A stretch of 64,000 bases of DNA. It comes from Metabacillus arenae (GTDB lineage: Bacteria > Bacillota > Bacilli > Bacillales > Bacillaceae). Position numbers and translations under genes: made by a program. The notes beneath the pieces are model-generated. The model worked only from the letters and a program-made list of their open reading frames with translations, searched no databases and was not told where the DNA came from. The stretch lies in contig NZ_JACXAI010000005.1 in NCBI RefSeq assembly GCF_014773385.1, positions 62,001-126,000 on the forward strand, given 5' to 3'. This document shows, piece after piece, positions 42,164 through 49,832 of the stretch (position 1 is the stretch's first letter; each line of letters begins with the position of its first letter).

Positions 42164-43345
42164 TTATGCTTTAACCTTTTTCTTATCCTCGTCTTTTTTT
42201 GCTTGCGCAGTCGTACGGCGGAGGTGTTCAGCTATTAATTTATAATAAGCATTTGCCATCATCCATATACTCTCTTTTTCATCTTCAAAGAAATCAATAT
42301 TATACCCATCAAGATTATTGTTTAGAGTTTTAATATACTCTTTTAATACAGCTGATCCACCCCCAACAAAGTAACAGATCTCAGACTGGGAATTTTTTTG
42401 CCAAACGTTTCTTAAAAGGCGATATTGTTTCTTAGCAAGATCAAGCAAGATACGGTCTGTGATGTCATGGACACTAGTACGGCTTCCTTTGACCATAATA
42501 TGGTTGCGGTCGTTTTTCTTCGTAATAATCTCAACTACATCACGACGGCTGTCCAACTCAACGCCATGCTTAGACCGAATTTCTTCCCTAATTGATTCTA
42601 ATGACTCAGATACACCCAAATTAAAGCCCTGTGCTTTATCATCATCAACATTGCGATTTTTTATGACAGCAATATCAGTTGAAAGTCCGCCAATATCCTG
42701 AATTAAAATTCGTTTATCAATTAATTCTTTATTTATAATATTTAATTCGTTATCCATTACTAGATTAATATAAGCAGCAAAGCCCTCAGGATATACTTTA
42801 ACATCGTCAAATTTTATGTTCACTTTAAACCCTTGATATTTCGGAGTTACTAAAAACTCAACCTGATGGACTGAACCCATTAATTTTGAGCGATACCCTG
42901 CATCTTTTCCTTCTTTTACTTCACGGAGAGGAAGGCCTGTCCCAAGAATATAATTGGTATCAATCACTTTGTTATTTCTAGGGAAGTTTGCCGAGTTTTC
43001 TTCACGGACTGCATCCAAAGCTAAAGAAGTAAATAACATAACAAGAGTCTGGTCTTCTTCAGATTTGCTGCTTCCTGGATCTAACTCTGCAGCATTGTCA
43101 CTTTTTGTCGCAAGGTGACCTACTCGATAAATAGCGTTGTTTTCCTTTAGGGCAGGGGAGTGCACTTTAATATGTACGCCTTCAAGTGGTTCTTTAGAGT
43201 CTAATTCTTCTATTCCAATTACAGGCCGGTCTTCTATATCTCTAGCAATAACATTTGGAATGTTTAATTCATAATCCAGCTTTCCAAAAATTCCTTTTAA
43301 AGAATCATTACCTACATCAATTGCAGCTATTCTTGTTTTGCTCAT
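42164..43345 (-). CDS. parM: ParM/StbA-family actin-like ATPase
   Basis: 393 aa from ATG 43345 (MSKTRIAAIDVGN); the frame opens four codons earlier, and AAAGGATG lies in between, so the start is slightly uncertain. Actin-fold nucleotide motifs are present: phosphate-1 AIDVGNDSLKG, phosphate-2 ILIQDIGGLSTDIAVI (about 215-230) and adenosine YFVGGGSAVL (about 340). ParM-like proteins polymerise into filaments that push plasmid copies apart. Here the gene is chromosomal in appearance (surrounded by core genes), with a downstream RHH adaptor and iterated upstream repeats resembling parC. Role in the chromosome, or on an integrated plasmid remnant, is unknown. Confidence 0.83.
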   Translation of the reverse strand: MSKTRIAAIDVGNDSLKGIFGKLDYELNIPNVIARDIEDRPVIGIEELDSKEPLEGVHIKVHSPALKENNAIYRVGHLATKSDNAAELDPGSSKSEEDQTLVMLFTSLALDAVREENSANFPRNNKVIDTNYILGTGLPLREVKEGKDAGYRSKLMGSVHQVEFLVTPKYQGFKVNIKFDDVKVYPEGFAAYINLVMDNELNIINKELIDKRILIQDIGGLSTDIAVIKNRNVDDDKAQGFNLGVSESLESIREEIRSKHGVELDSRRDVVEIITKKNDRNHIMVKGSRTSVHDITDRILLDLAKKQYRLLRNVWQKNSQSEICYFVGGGSAVLKEYIKTLNNNLDGYNIDFFEDEKESIWMMANAYYKLIAEHLRRTTAQAKKDEDKKKVKA

Positions 43346-43400
43346 AATTGTCATCATCCTTTCATTCGAAGAGAGAAAAATCTTCTCTATTTAATTATAC

Positions 43401-43429
43401 ATTATAAGAGTTAGGTGAATTAATCAATA
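43401..43429 (-). promoter_or_regulatory. Candidate promoter of the parM-like operon
   Basis: TATAAT (43401-43406) with TATTGA (43424-43429), spacing 17 bp on the minus strand. A second TATAAT-like hexamer overlaps downstream. The -35 is weak. Confidence 0.45.
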
Positions 43430-43450
43430 ATGACATGAATATTATTTTAA

Positions 43451-43684
43451 TTGTAAACATGTACACACAATCGTAAACTTCATTACTCGATTTCAAAAAC
43501 CTTCTAATTTTATAATGTTTGCAAAATTGCTTACACGCAAACTTTATCGCAAACAAGACTATACAATTTGTTTACTTGTTTACACTTTTGTTTTCTTTAT
43601 TTATTTTTATGCAAACAAATCCTGCTGTTCTATAAAAATTATATTATATGTACATCTGTTGTTACAAAAAATAGTTTGTTTGCA
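43451..43684. repeat. parC-like iterated repeats upstream of parM (block 1)
   Basis: At least nine short YGYAAAC-type motifs in both orientations: TTGTAAACA (43451), TCGTAAACT (43471), TGTTTGCA (43516), CGCAAACT (43536), TCGCAAACA (43547), TTGTTTAC (43568), TTGTTTACA (43576), TGCAAACA (43610) and GTTTGCA (43678). The 230-bp stretch is gene-free and lies directly upstream of the parM operon, the usual place of a plasmid centromere. Confidence 0.65.
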
Positions 43685-43703
43685 TTAGAAAGGGAGGGGG
43701 TAT
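43678..43703 (+). promoter_or_regulatory. SigmaB-like promoter of the GlsB-family gene
   Basis: GTTTGC (43678-43683) and GGGTAT (43698-43703), 14 bp apart, match the general-stress consensus GTTTAA-N12-15-GGGTAT. The -35 coincides with the last parC-like motif. Confidence 0.55.
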
Positions 43704-43771
43704 ATAAAACATAACAACAAAAAATAAGTATTGGATGGTTAAAATTCTTCTAACAAAAGGAGGAAGAAGAG

Positions 43772-44020
43772 ATGGGGATCATTCTATATTTAATCGTCGG
43801 AGGCTTAATTGGATGGTTAGCAGGTATTATTCTAGGTAAAGATGTGCCTGGCGGTATTATCGGAAATATCATTGCCGGAATTATTGGTGCTTGGATTGGT
43901 GGAGAGCTGCTTGGAACATTTGGCCCTTCATTAGCCGGCATTGCGATTATTCCAGCTCTAATCGGAGCTATCATTTTTGTATTTATTTTGAGTCTGATTC
44001 TAAAAGCGATGAGAAAATAA
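43772..44020 (+). CDS. GlsB/YeaQ/YmgE family stress-response membrane protein
   Basis: 82 aa, almost entirely three glycine-rich membrane helices: GIILYLIVGGLIGWLAGIILG, GIIGNIIAGIIGAWIGGELLG and IAIIPALIGAIIFVFILSL. This is the transglycosylase-associated/UPF0410 family; in B. subtilis the homologues YdaS and YwzA belong to the SigmaB general-stress regulon, which agrees with the SigmaB-like promoter here. Precise function is unknown. RBS AAAGGAGGAAG precedes ATG. Confidence 0.9.
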   Translation: MGIILYLIVGGLIGWLAGIILGKDVPGGIIGNIIAGIIGAWIGGELLGTFGPSLAGIAIIPALIGAIIFVFILSLILKAMRK

Positions 44021-44086
44021 GAAATATATAAAGGTGTTTGATAAGTGTTTACTCCCTAACTTAAAAGCGAGTAATTGTCTAAATAG

Positions 44087-44115
44087 AGTCATAGATTTTA
44101 TTATGGCTTTTTTTT
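44087..44115 (+). terminator. Terminator of the GlsB-family gene
   Basis: AGTCATA/TATGGCT stem (one G-U pair) followed by nine T. Confidence 0.6.
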
Positions 44116-44640
44116 TGTTTGAGAATGTTGGAGCAGTTTGGATTTTTAAACTTAATTGTAAAACAAAATAGTGTTATTTGTCTTTTATTATCAATCCTTG
44201 TCTGATAATAACCGCAAAATACTGTCGAAAGAGGTAGAAAAAGTAAAACATGGACATAGGAAAATTAACTCATAAGCGCAAATTAATCTTGAGGAATACG
44301 ATTATCTTAATCACCTTAATTTATATATATGGTTAGAAAATAAAAGTTCTAATTCTCGGCTACTTAGAATTTTTAATTCATTTTAAGAACAACAACCATC
44401 TATTCTGCCATTTAATTTAAAAATATTTCCAAAAATGACCGCTGATTTTATAAACAATACTTAGATTTACTTGCTGCTTGAAGACTGTAGTTTGTGGGGG
44501 AATTCTCCTCCGTATTATATTAATGTGTTGGTTTTAACCACCATGTGAAGATTCACATTATTTATTTCAAGTCTCTATTATATGGAATGAGTTAAGTTTA
44601 AATCTAGAAGTCAAAGTACTGCTGGAAGCTGACTTCACGC
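44116..44640. other. Gene-free AT-rich interval
   Basis: 525 bp with no supportable gene, repeat or terminator. A 24-codon frame at about 44249 lacks a convincing ribosome site. Base composition is AT-rich like the centromere-like blocks on either side. Confidence 0.35.
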
Positions 44641-44654
44641 AGTGTATACTTAAA

Positions 44655-44743
44655 TGTAAACATGAAAACAAATTCGCAAACGAAAACAATTATTTTGTTT
44701 GCAAGTTTACGATTTTGTTTTCATTGTTTATAAAATGCAAACA
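44655..44743. repeat. parC-like iterated repeats, block 2
   Basis: Five or six motifs of the same kind as block 1: TGTAAACA (44655), TCGCAAACG (44674), TTTGTTTGCAA (44694), GTTTACGA (44705), TGCAAACA (44736), with TTTTGTTTTC spacers. The block is about 1 kb from block 1, on the other side of the GlsB-family gene. Confidence 0.6.
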
Positions 44744-44794
44744 TACTTTGAATCCTTGCTTGGATGATTGTTTCATGAATAATAGCAGACCAGA

Positions 44795-44826
44795 CAAAAA
44801 AAGGGCTGTCATTATAGGACAGTCCC
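44795..44826 (-). terminator. Terminator of the 35-codon gene
   Basis: On the minus strand GGGACTGTC and GACAGCCC (44818-44826 and 44803-44810) form a stem around CTATAAT, followed by seven T. It lies 15 nt beyond the small gene stop. Confidence 0.85.
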
Positions 44827-44840
44827 ATTTATTAAATGGT

Positions 44841-44948
44841 TTAAGTACTCCGGTGAACCCGAGACTTTTTACGTTTATTCAAGATTTTTTTCACGATCGG
44901 ATAGACGACAGGAGCCCATTTAATTGCTCGTTTTATTAGCCGTTTCAT
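44841..44948 (-). CDS. Small basic 35-aa protein
   Basis: ATG at 44946-44948 is preceded by GAGGAGGAATCAGA, a near-perfect ribosome site, and the frame ends in TAA 15 nt before a strong terminator, so signals for a real gene are complete although it is only 35 codons. The protein starts MKRLIKRAIKWAPVVYPIVK and ends in a basic tail with NKRKKSRVHRST; it has a short amphipathic hydrophobic centre and a net charge around +14. It could associate with membrane or nucleic acid. I do not recognise the family. Confidence 0.65.
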   Translation of the reverse strand: MKRLIKRAIKWAPVVYPIVKKILNKRKKSRVHRST

Positions 44949-45023
44949 TCTGATTCCTCCTCTTATACTTTCTATTTTTCCGTTTAAGACAACTTTTAAA
45001 CTAAGAAGAGAAAATGAATAGTG

Positions 45024-45911
45024 TTAAAAAACGATTGTTTTATTCTCATGCACGATAATCCGGTCTTCTAGATGCCAATTCACAGCACGTGCAAGAACAC
45101 TACGTTCGATTGAACGGCCAATTTTCTTTAATTCCTCTATATTTGCACGGTGGTCCACTCTCATAATGTCTTGTTCAATGATTGGTCCTTCGTCCAAATC
45201 ATTTGTTACATAATGTGAGGTAGCCCCGATTAGTTTTACTCCTCGTTTATATGCACGTTCGTATGGCCTAGCGCCTACAAATGCAGGCAAAAACGAATGA
45301 TGGATGTTTATAATCCGATTTGGATGCACTTCTACGAATTCAGGCGTAAGGATCTGCATATAACGCGCTAAAATGATGAGATCAATATTATATTCTTTTA
45401 ATAATTGCAATTGTTTCTTTTCGACTTCCACTCTATTTTCCTTACTTGCAGGTATATAGTAAAACGGAATATTTAGCGATTCGACTATTTCACGACAATC
45501 TTCGTGGTTGCTAATAACGAGTGCCAAATCAGTCAGCAGGTCCCCGCTCTGCCACTCCCATAGCAACTCGCGCAGACAGTGTAGCTCTTTTGAAACAAAT
45601 ATTGCTGTCTTTTTCACTTCATATCCAAATGTAAATCTCCATTGCATGGAAAATTGATCAGCAATTGGTTGAAATTGCTCCTCTAATTCTGTTTCCTTCA
45701 TTTTCAAATCCGGACATTCAAATACAATGCGAACAAAGAAGGAGCCACCTTCAGGATTTGTTGAATACTGATTGGATTCAACAATATTCGCTCCGAATTG
45801 ATAGAGGAATTTTGAAATAGCTGCTACGATTCCCGGTTTGTCAGGACAACTTATCAGAAGTCGTCCCATGTTTTTTTGGCTTTCTAGAAAAGTTTGTGAG
45901 TAAGTTTCCAT
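45024..45911 (-). CDS. purU: Formyltetrahydrofolate deformylase
   Basis: 295 aa. An N-terminal ACT domain (LLISCPDKPGIVAAISKFLYQFGANI) is followed by a formyltransferase-like domain with the catalytic Asn-His-Asp set: IINIHHSFLPAF and LDEGPIIEQD, and the SHYVTNDLDEG signature. PurU hydrolyses 10-formyl-THF to formate and THF, balancing one-carbon pools and feeding PurT; ACT binds regulators such as methionine/glycine in E. coli. Length matches the family. It is a single gene with the dispersed repeat copy C upstream. Confidence 0.95.
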   Translation of the reverse strand: METYSQTFLESQKNMGRLLISCPDKPGIVAAISKFLYQFGANIVESNQYSTNPEGGSFFVRIVFECPDLKMKETELEEQFQPIADQFSMQWRFTFGYEVKKTAIFVSKELHCLRELLWEWQSGDLLTDLALVISNHEDCREIVESLNIPFYYIPASKENRVEVEKKQLQLLKEYNIDLIILARYMQILTPEFVEVHPNRIINIHHSFLPAFVGARPYERAYKRGVKLIGATSHYVTNDLDEGPIIEQDIMRVDHRANIEELKKIGRSIERSVLARAVNWHLEDRIIVHENKTIVF

Positions 45912-46149
45912 GACAATCCCTCTGTATTCAAAATTTTAATATAAAAAACTATAGACAGTCACAATCGACAATTCAGGCCTATTTGATAAACAATATTCAC
46001 TATATGATTAAGAGCACCTGCTGTCAAGATCAAAGGCTATAAAAGCAAAATTCTCCAGCGCCTTGAAGAGTTTCGAGGCAAATCACTGAAGCTGAGCAAT
46101 AATAAATTCGGACCACTACATTAATGGATTAATTAACGCGTTTCTTTGG

Positions 46150-46335
46150 TTGAACAAGAACGAAAAGCGCAGAGCGCTAGTCCTTCGGCGACAAGCACAA
46201 GGCGAGCCGGCATGCAGGTTGGTTCTTTAACCTTCTCCGGCGGATTGACCCTGAGACCAAAGGACCGATAGTACTCGAAGCTGGATAAAGATACCACTGT
46301 TTATCACGTTCATACTTTAATTAACGTAAACTTTC
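46150..46335 (+). repeat. Dispersed intergenic repeat, copy C
   Basis: GAAAAGCGCAGAGCGC, CGGCGACAAGCACAAGGCGAG, CCCTGAGACC, GAAGCTGGATAA and the tail CACGTTCATACTTTAATTAA then CGTAAACTTTCTTA parallel copy A in order. It occupies the purU-essA gap and includes a TTAACCTTCTCCGGCGGATT segment shared with copy D. Confidence 0.6.
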
Positions 46336-46343
46336 TTAACTAA

Positions 46344-46371
46344 TAAAGAAAAGACAGCCAATGACTGTCTT
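46344..46371 (-). terminator. Terminator of the T7SS operon
   Basis: AAGACAG/CTGTCTT hairpin overlaps the essA stop codon and is followed on the minus strand by TTCTTTATTA. Confidence 0.7.
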
Positions 46372-46861
46372 AATCGGGTTGTTGTTTCTTATAATGCCAT
46401 ATAATAAACCCAAAAACGGTAAGGACACTAATACCAATTAAAAAACCAAAAATATAGAATAAAGTGGACGATTTCTGGACAGGCTCCTGACTTATTAGAG
46501 AACTTGCTGACTGATCCATTGATGGTGAAAACAACTCCATTTGTTCAGCTTTTGCGGTAATCGTATTGTTTTCACGAGTATAGTTTGAAAAAAGCTGATT
46601 TTGGATTTCTTCATCATCGTTTTGCTTTGTTTTTTCAAATGTAAGATCCTGCTGCTCCTCAGGAATATCCTCTGGCTTTTCATATTTGGACTTCTCGCGA
46701 AGATAGTCAGTACCGCGCTTCGTATTTTTCCCTTCATAAATATATGGCTCTAATCCGTTGAGATTTGGTGTAGCAATTGCTGATGGACTAGAGAGAAAAA
46801 ATGAAAGGGGGAATAGTAGAACTACCCCTTTCAAGATCCAATTAAATTTCATGAACTTCAT
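46370..46861 (-). CDS. essA: Type VII secretion accessory protein EssA (YueC)
   Basis: 163 aa from ATG 46861 (an alternative ATG at 46852 overlaps the esaA stop); the longer frame runs inside esaA. It has an N-terminal hydrophobic signal/anchor (WILKGVVLLFPLSFFLSSPSAIA), an acidic soluble stretch rich in Gln/Glu, and one C-terminal membrane span (TLFYIFGFLIGISVLTVFGFIIW) with a short basic tail. This topology and its place at the end of the yuk/yue operon identify EssA, a membrane component of the WXG100 secretion machine of unknown detailed role. Confidence 0.8.
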   Translation of the reverse strand: MKFMKFNWILKGVVLLFPLSFFLSSPSAIATPNLNGLEPYIYEGKNTKRGTDYLREKSKYEKPEDIPEEQQDLTFEKTKQNDDEEIQNQLFSNYTRENNTITAKAEQMELFSPSMDQSASSLISQEPVQKSSTLFYIFGFLIGISVLTVFGFIIWHYKKQQPD

Positions 46862-49832
46862 CACTGTCTTTCTCAATGCCAGCGTTTTTAAATGCTTGTG
46901 AAACAAATGGAAGGGCAGACAAGACAACAATAATCCCTGCAGTTACAAGTACCCCCTGTGTAAATAGAGTGTTCGTCTCATATTGAAGAGATAGGTAAAC
47001 CAGTGACATTGGGTCTTCATAATTGAAGTTCGGTGCAGCTTGCGCCAATAACGGGCTTATAAAAAAAGCAACCAAACCAATACTTGCAATCCACCCAATC
47101 ATATTGCCAAATGTGAGTGCTACTCGAACAAGGGTAGAGCTTGCAAGCAATAACAGAACCGTAAAGATCGACCATTGAATCGCTCTTTCATCAGACAATG
47201 TATAAATATTTAAGCCGAACAGACTAATGATCATGCCGACAATCAAATTCAATAATCCAAATAATGATCCTCTAACGAGTAATGGTGCAGCATTGAAATA
47301 ATGGCTAAAGAAACCGATCAGCAAGCTGCTTAAAAGGATAATAACCAAAATGACAACCGGCGGTATTTTCTTCGCTGCTTCAGCTGGTGCTTCACCGCTA
47401 ATTTGAAGAGGGTTTGCCAAGTGTTCATAGACCGCACCATTATTCTGCCCGTCTACAAACGTATTTCCAAGCACACTAAAGACATCCTCTCGAACAAGCT
47501 TCGTTGACGCAACATTTGTCGCCCATTTCTCATTTAAAGTATCTGCGTCCTCTTGAACATTATTAACTTGCTGCTGTAACTCTCCAGTGTAGTCCACCAC
47601 ATTGTCCTGAGTTTCACTTAAAGATTTCATTAGCTCATTTAATTGAAGTACTTCTTGAGAAATGTTCTCCTGACTGCTTACTAACGTTCCATCTTCAACA
47701 TTCGGACGAGGAGCCTCCACTCCGGTTGATTGAGCAGGATTCTGGATTTGATTTAATACAGTATTGGCGCTCTCCTGCATTGCATCCAAATCTTCCATTG
47801 ATGAAGTTTGTAAACCTTCAAGATCTTTATTGTACTGGTCCATAAATGCCATGAAATTGTCTTGCATGGTCTTAAGTTCTTCCTGGGTTGCTGGGACTTC
47901 TTCTTTCATCAGATCATCCCATGCGCCTTGTTCTTCTTTTGTGAGGGAAAGGATTGTTTTAATATCGTTGTTCAGGAAATTGTCTTGCATGACAGTATCC
48001 TTGATTGGATTACCATTATGACGAACATCAAGAATGCTGTTTAAAATAGAATTCATTTCAGATAATTTCCCATAGTATTCCATTATTTCTTTAATGTTTT
48101 CTGAGCTGTAGAAAACTTCCGTTCCAAAAATAGGACTTAAGTCATCTCTCCTGTTATGGGATAGGGCATCAGAAGAAAGTATACTTTCTTCTAAACTGTT
48201 AATTTGACTTAATATTTCTACCTCATCATTAGAGGAAGCCTCCATCTTTTCGACTAAGACATTATACTTTTCTACTAATTTATTATTCTTATCTAGTAAA
48301 TCAGTAATCGTGTTATTATTTGTTTGATTAATTCCAACTAATTGATTGTATTGTCCAATGAGGTCTTCATATTGTTTGAATAACTTGCCATATTCAGCCT
48401 TCAACGTATTGTTATCTTCTTTTTCTTTAATAGTATTTTCAATTGCTATAATACTATTTGACACACCAATTAGTTCTTCCAGAACGTCCTTGACTTTATC
48501 TTGTTGTTCTTCATTTAATTGTTCAGATAGCGTATTGTGTAGTGAGTTTATTTTATCTGAAGTTTCCCTTAACTTCTGCCTCTCATCTTCCATACTAATA
48601 GAACCTGGGGGTTCTACACCCTCTGGTCCATCTATTATGTCACCGTTTACCGGTTCCTCTATTTTAACTGGTTCTTCCTTTTCTAGTTGTTCATCATCCC
48701 CGCCATTACCGGTAGAAATATCGTTTTTTAATGTAATTATTGTAGTTTGAAGATTATCTAGAGACTTTTTATTATCTTCCTGCTCATACAAATCAATAAA
48801 ACCAGCATGGACAGCTTTCAACTCTTCTTCCTGACGATCAATCTGTTTGAGGCGAACAATACTCAAATCAGCAATGGTTTCACTATTATTGTTAAGCATC
48901 TGCCTAATATCTTTGACATCACCAGCGATTTGATTCCCTTGATCATTCATGTCTTTGATGGTTTGCCTTTGCATTTCCAGAAAATCTTCTGTCCCTGATT
49001 GGATCGCGAGGATACTCTCATCCTGTGCCTTTTGCAAAAGCTCTTTTTGTCTTTCTTGATATTCCTGGTATTCTTCTACATACTGAACAAATTGGGTGAG
49101 GTTTTGTTCGAATTGCTCTAAGCTGTCTTTCCGTTCTGGTGCTCCTTCTTCTCCTTGCTGCATGGAAGCTCGAAGCTGTTCCAGCCTTTGTTTGTGCTGT
49201 TCGATTTCACCAGCTAAATCCTTGGAGCTTGGTTGATAGAAGCTGACCATCGCGTTTTGGAAAGCTATTTCTTTTTCCAGAATTCGATCAAATTCCTGGC
49301 GGACTGCTTTCATATCATTTGAAACATAGCTCCAATATAACGAGGACATTTCTTTATCAACACGGTTTGTTGCGTCCTCAAGCTCACGAAGGACCTTTTC
49401 TCTGTTTACCGAGTTCAATTGACCCTGAATTTTATATTCAAAATTGGCTTTCTGCGGCTGTTGTTCATCATAGGTTAATATGTTTTGAGAAAAATCGGAC
49501 GGTATATAAATAACCGCATCATACTTCTGATTTTGCAAGCCATTATCAGCAGCACTACGTCCCATAACCGTCCACTGATAATCTGACTCTTCTCCCAAAA
49601 TCTTTGCGACTTCTTTACCAAATTGAGAAGAATCTTCTCCTCCCTCTTCAGTATTTTCTGCCATTACTTGTTCAGAACCGATATCCTCATTTACCACCGC
49701 AATCGATCGAGTGGCAATCTCTCTTACTTCCATAGGATTGTCCCCAACTAACTGAAAAAACAAGGTGGGGACAGCTAGAATAAGAAGAACCGCTGCGATC
49801 ATCTTCACGATATTGATTCTTTGTTCCTTCAT
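46842..49832 (-). CDS. esaA: Type VII secretion membrane protein EsaA (YueB)
   Basis: 996 aa from ATG 49832, where AAGGAAG lies eight bases upstream and the start overlaps the essC stop (ATGA). One N-terminal membrane helix (IVKMIAAVLLILAVPTLFF), a very long extracellular region of about 770 residues made of coiled-coil segments and a YhgE/Pip-like domain, and five or six C-terminal helices. In B. subtilis the homologue YueB is the receptor of phage SPP1 and is needed for YukE export. The extracellular part varies strongly between strains, as expected for an exposed receptor. Confidence 0.92.
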   Translation of the reverse strand: MKEQRINIVKMIAAVLLILAVPTLFFQLVGDNPMEVREIATRSIAVVNEDIGSEQVMAENTEEGGEDSSQFGKEVAKILGEESDYQWTVMGRSAADNGLQNQKYDAVIYIPSDFSQNILTYDEQQPQKANFEYKIQGQLNSVNREKVLRELEDATNRVDKEMSSLYWSYVSNDMKAVRQEFDRILEKEIAFQNAMVSFYQPSSKDLAGEIEQHKQRLEQLRASMQQGEEGAPERKDSLEQFEQNLTQFVQYVEEYQEYQERQKELLQKAQDESILAIQSGTEDFLEMQRQTIKDMNDQGNQIAGDVKDIRQMLNNNSETIADLSIVRLKQIDRQEEELKAVHAGFIDLYEQEDNKKSLDNLQTTIITLKNDISTGNGGDDEQLEKEEPVKIEEPVNGDIIDGPEGVEPPGSISMEDERQKLRETSDKINSLHNTLSEQLNEEQQDKVKDVLEELIGVSNSIIAIENTIKEKEDNNTLKAEYGKLFKQYEDLIGQYNQLVGINQTNNNTITDLLDKNNKLVEKYNVLVEKMEASSNDEVEILSQINSLEESILSSDALSHNRRDDLSPIFGTEVFYSSENIKEIMEYYGKLSEMNSILNSILDVRHNGNPIKDTVMQDNFLNNDIKTILSLTKEEQGAWDDLMKEEVPATQEELKTMQDNFMAFMDQYNKDLEGLQTSSMEDLDAMQESANTVLNQIQNPAQSTGVEAPRPNVEDGTLVSSQENISQEVLQLNELMKSLSETQDNVVDYTGELQQQVNNVQEDADTLNEKWATNVASTKLVREDVFSVLGNTFVDGQNNGAVYEHLANPLQISGEAPAEAAKKIPPVVILVIILLSSLLIGFFSHYFNAAPLLVRGSLFGLLNLIVGMIISLFGLNIYTLSDERAIQWSIFTVLLLLASSTLVRVALTFGNMIGWIASIGLVAFFISPLLAQAAPNFNYEDPMSLVYLSLQYETNTLFTQGVLVTAGIIVVLSALPFVSQAFKNAGIEKDSDEVHEI

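Noticed and set aside
48346-48750. 134-codon serine-rich plus-strand frame
   Set aside because: It is an antisense shadow of the esaA coiled-coil region.
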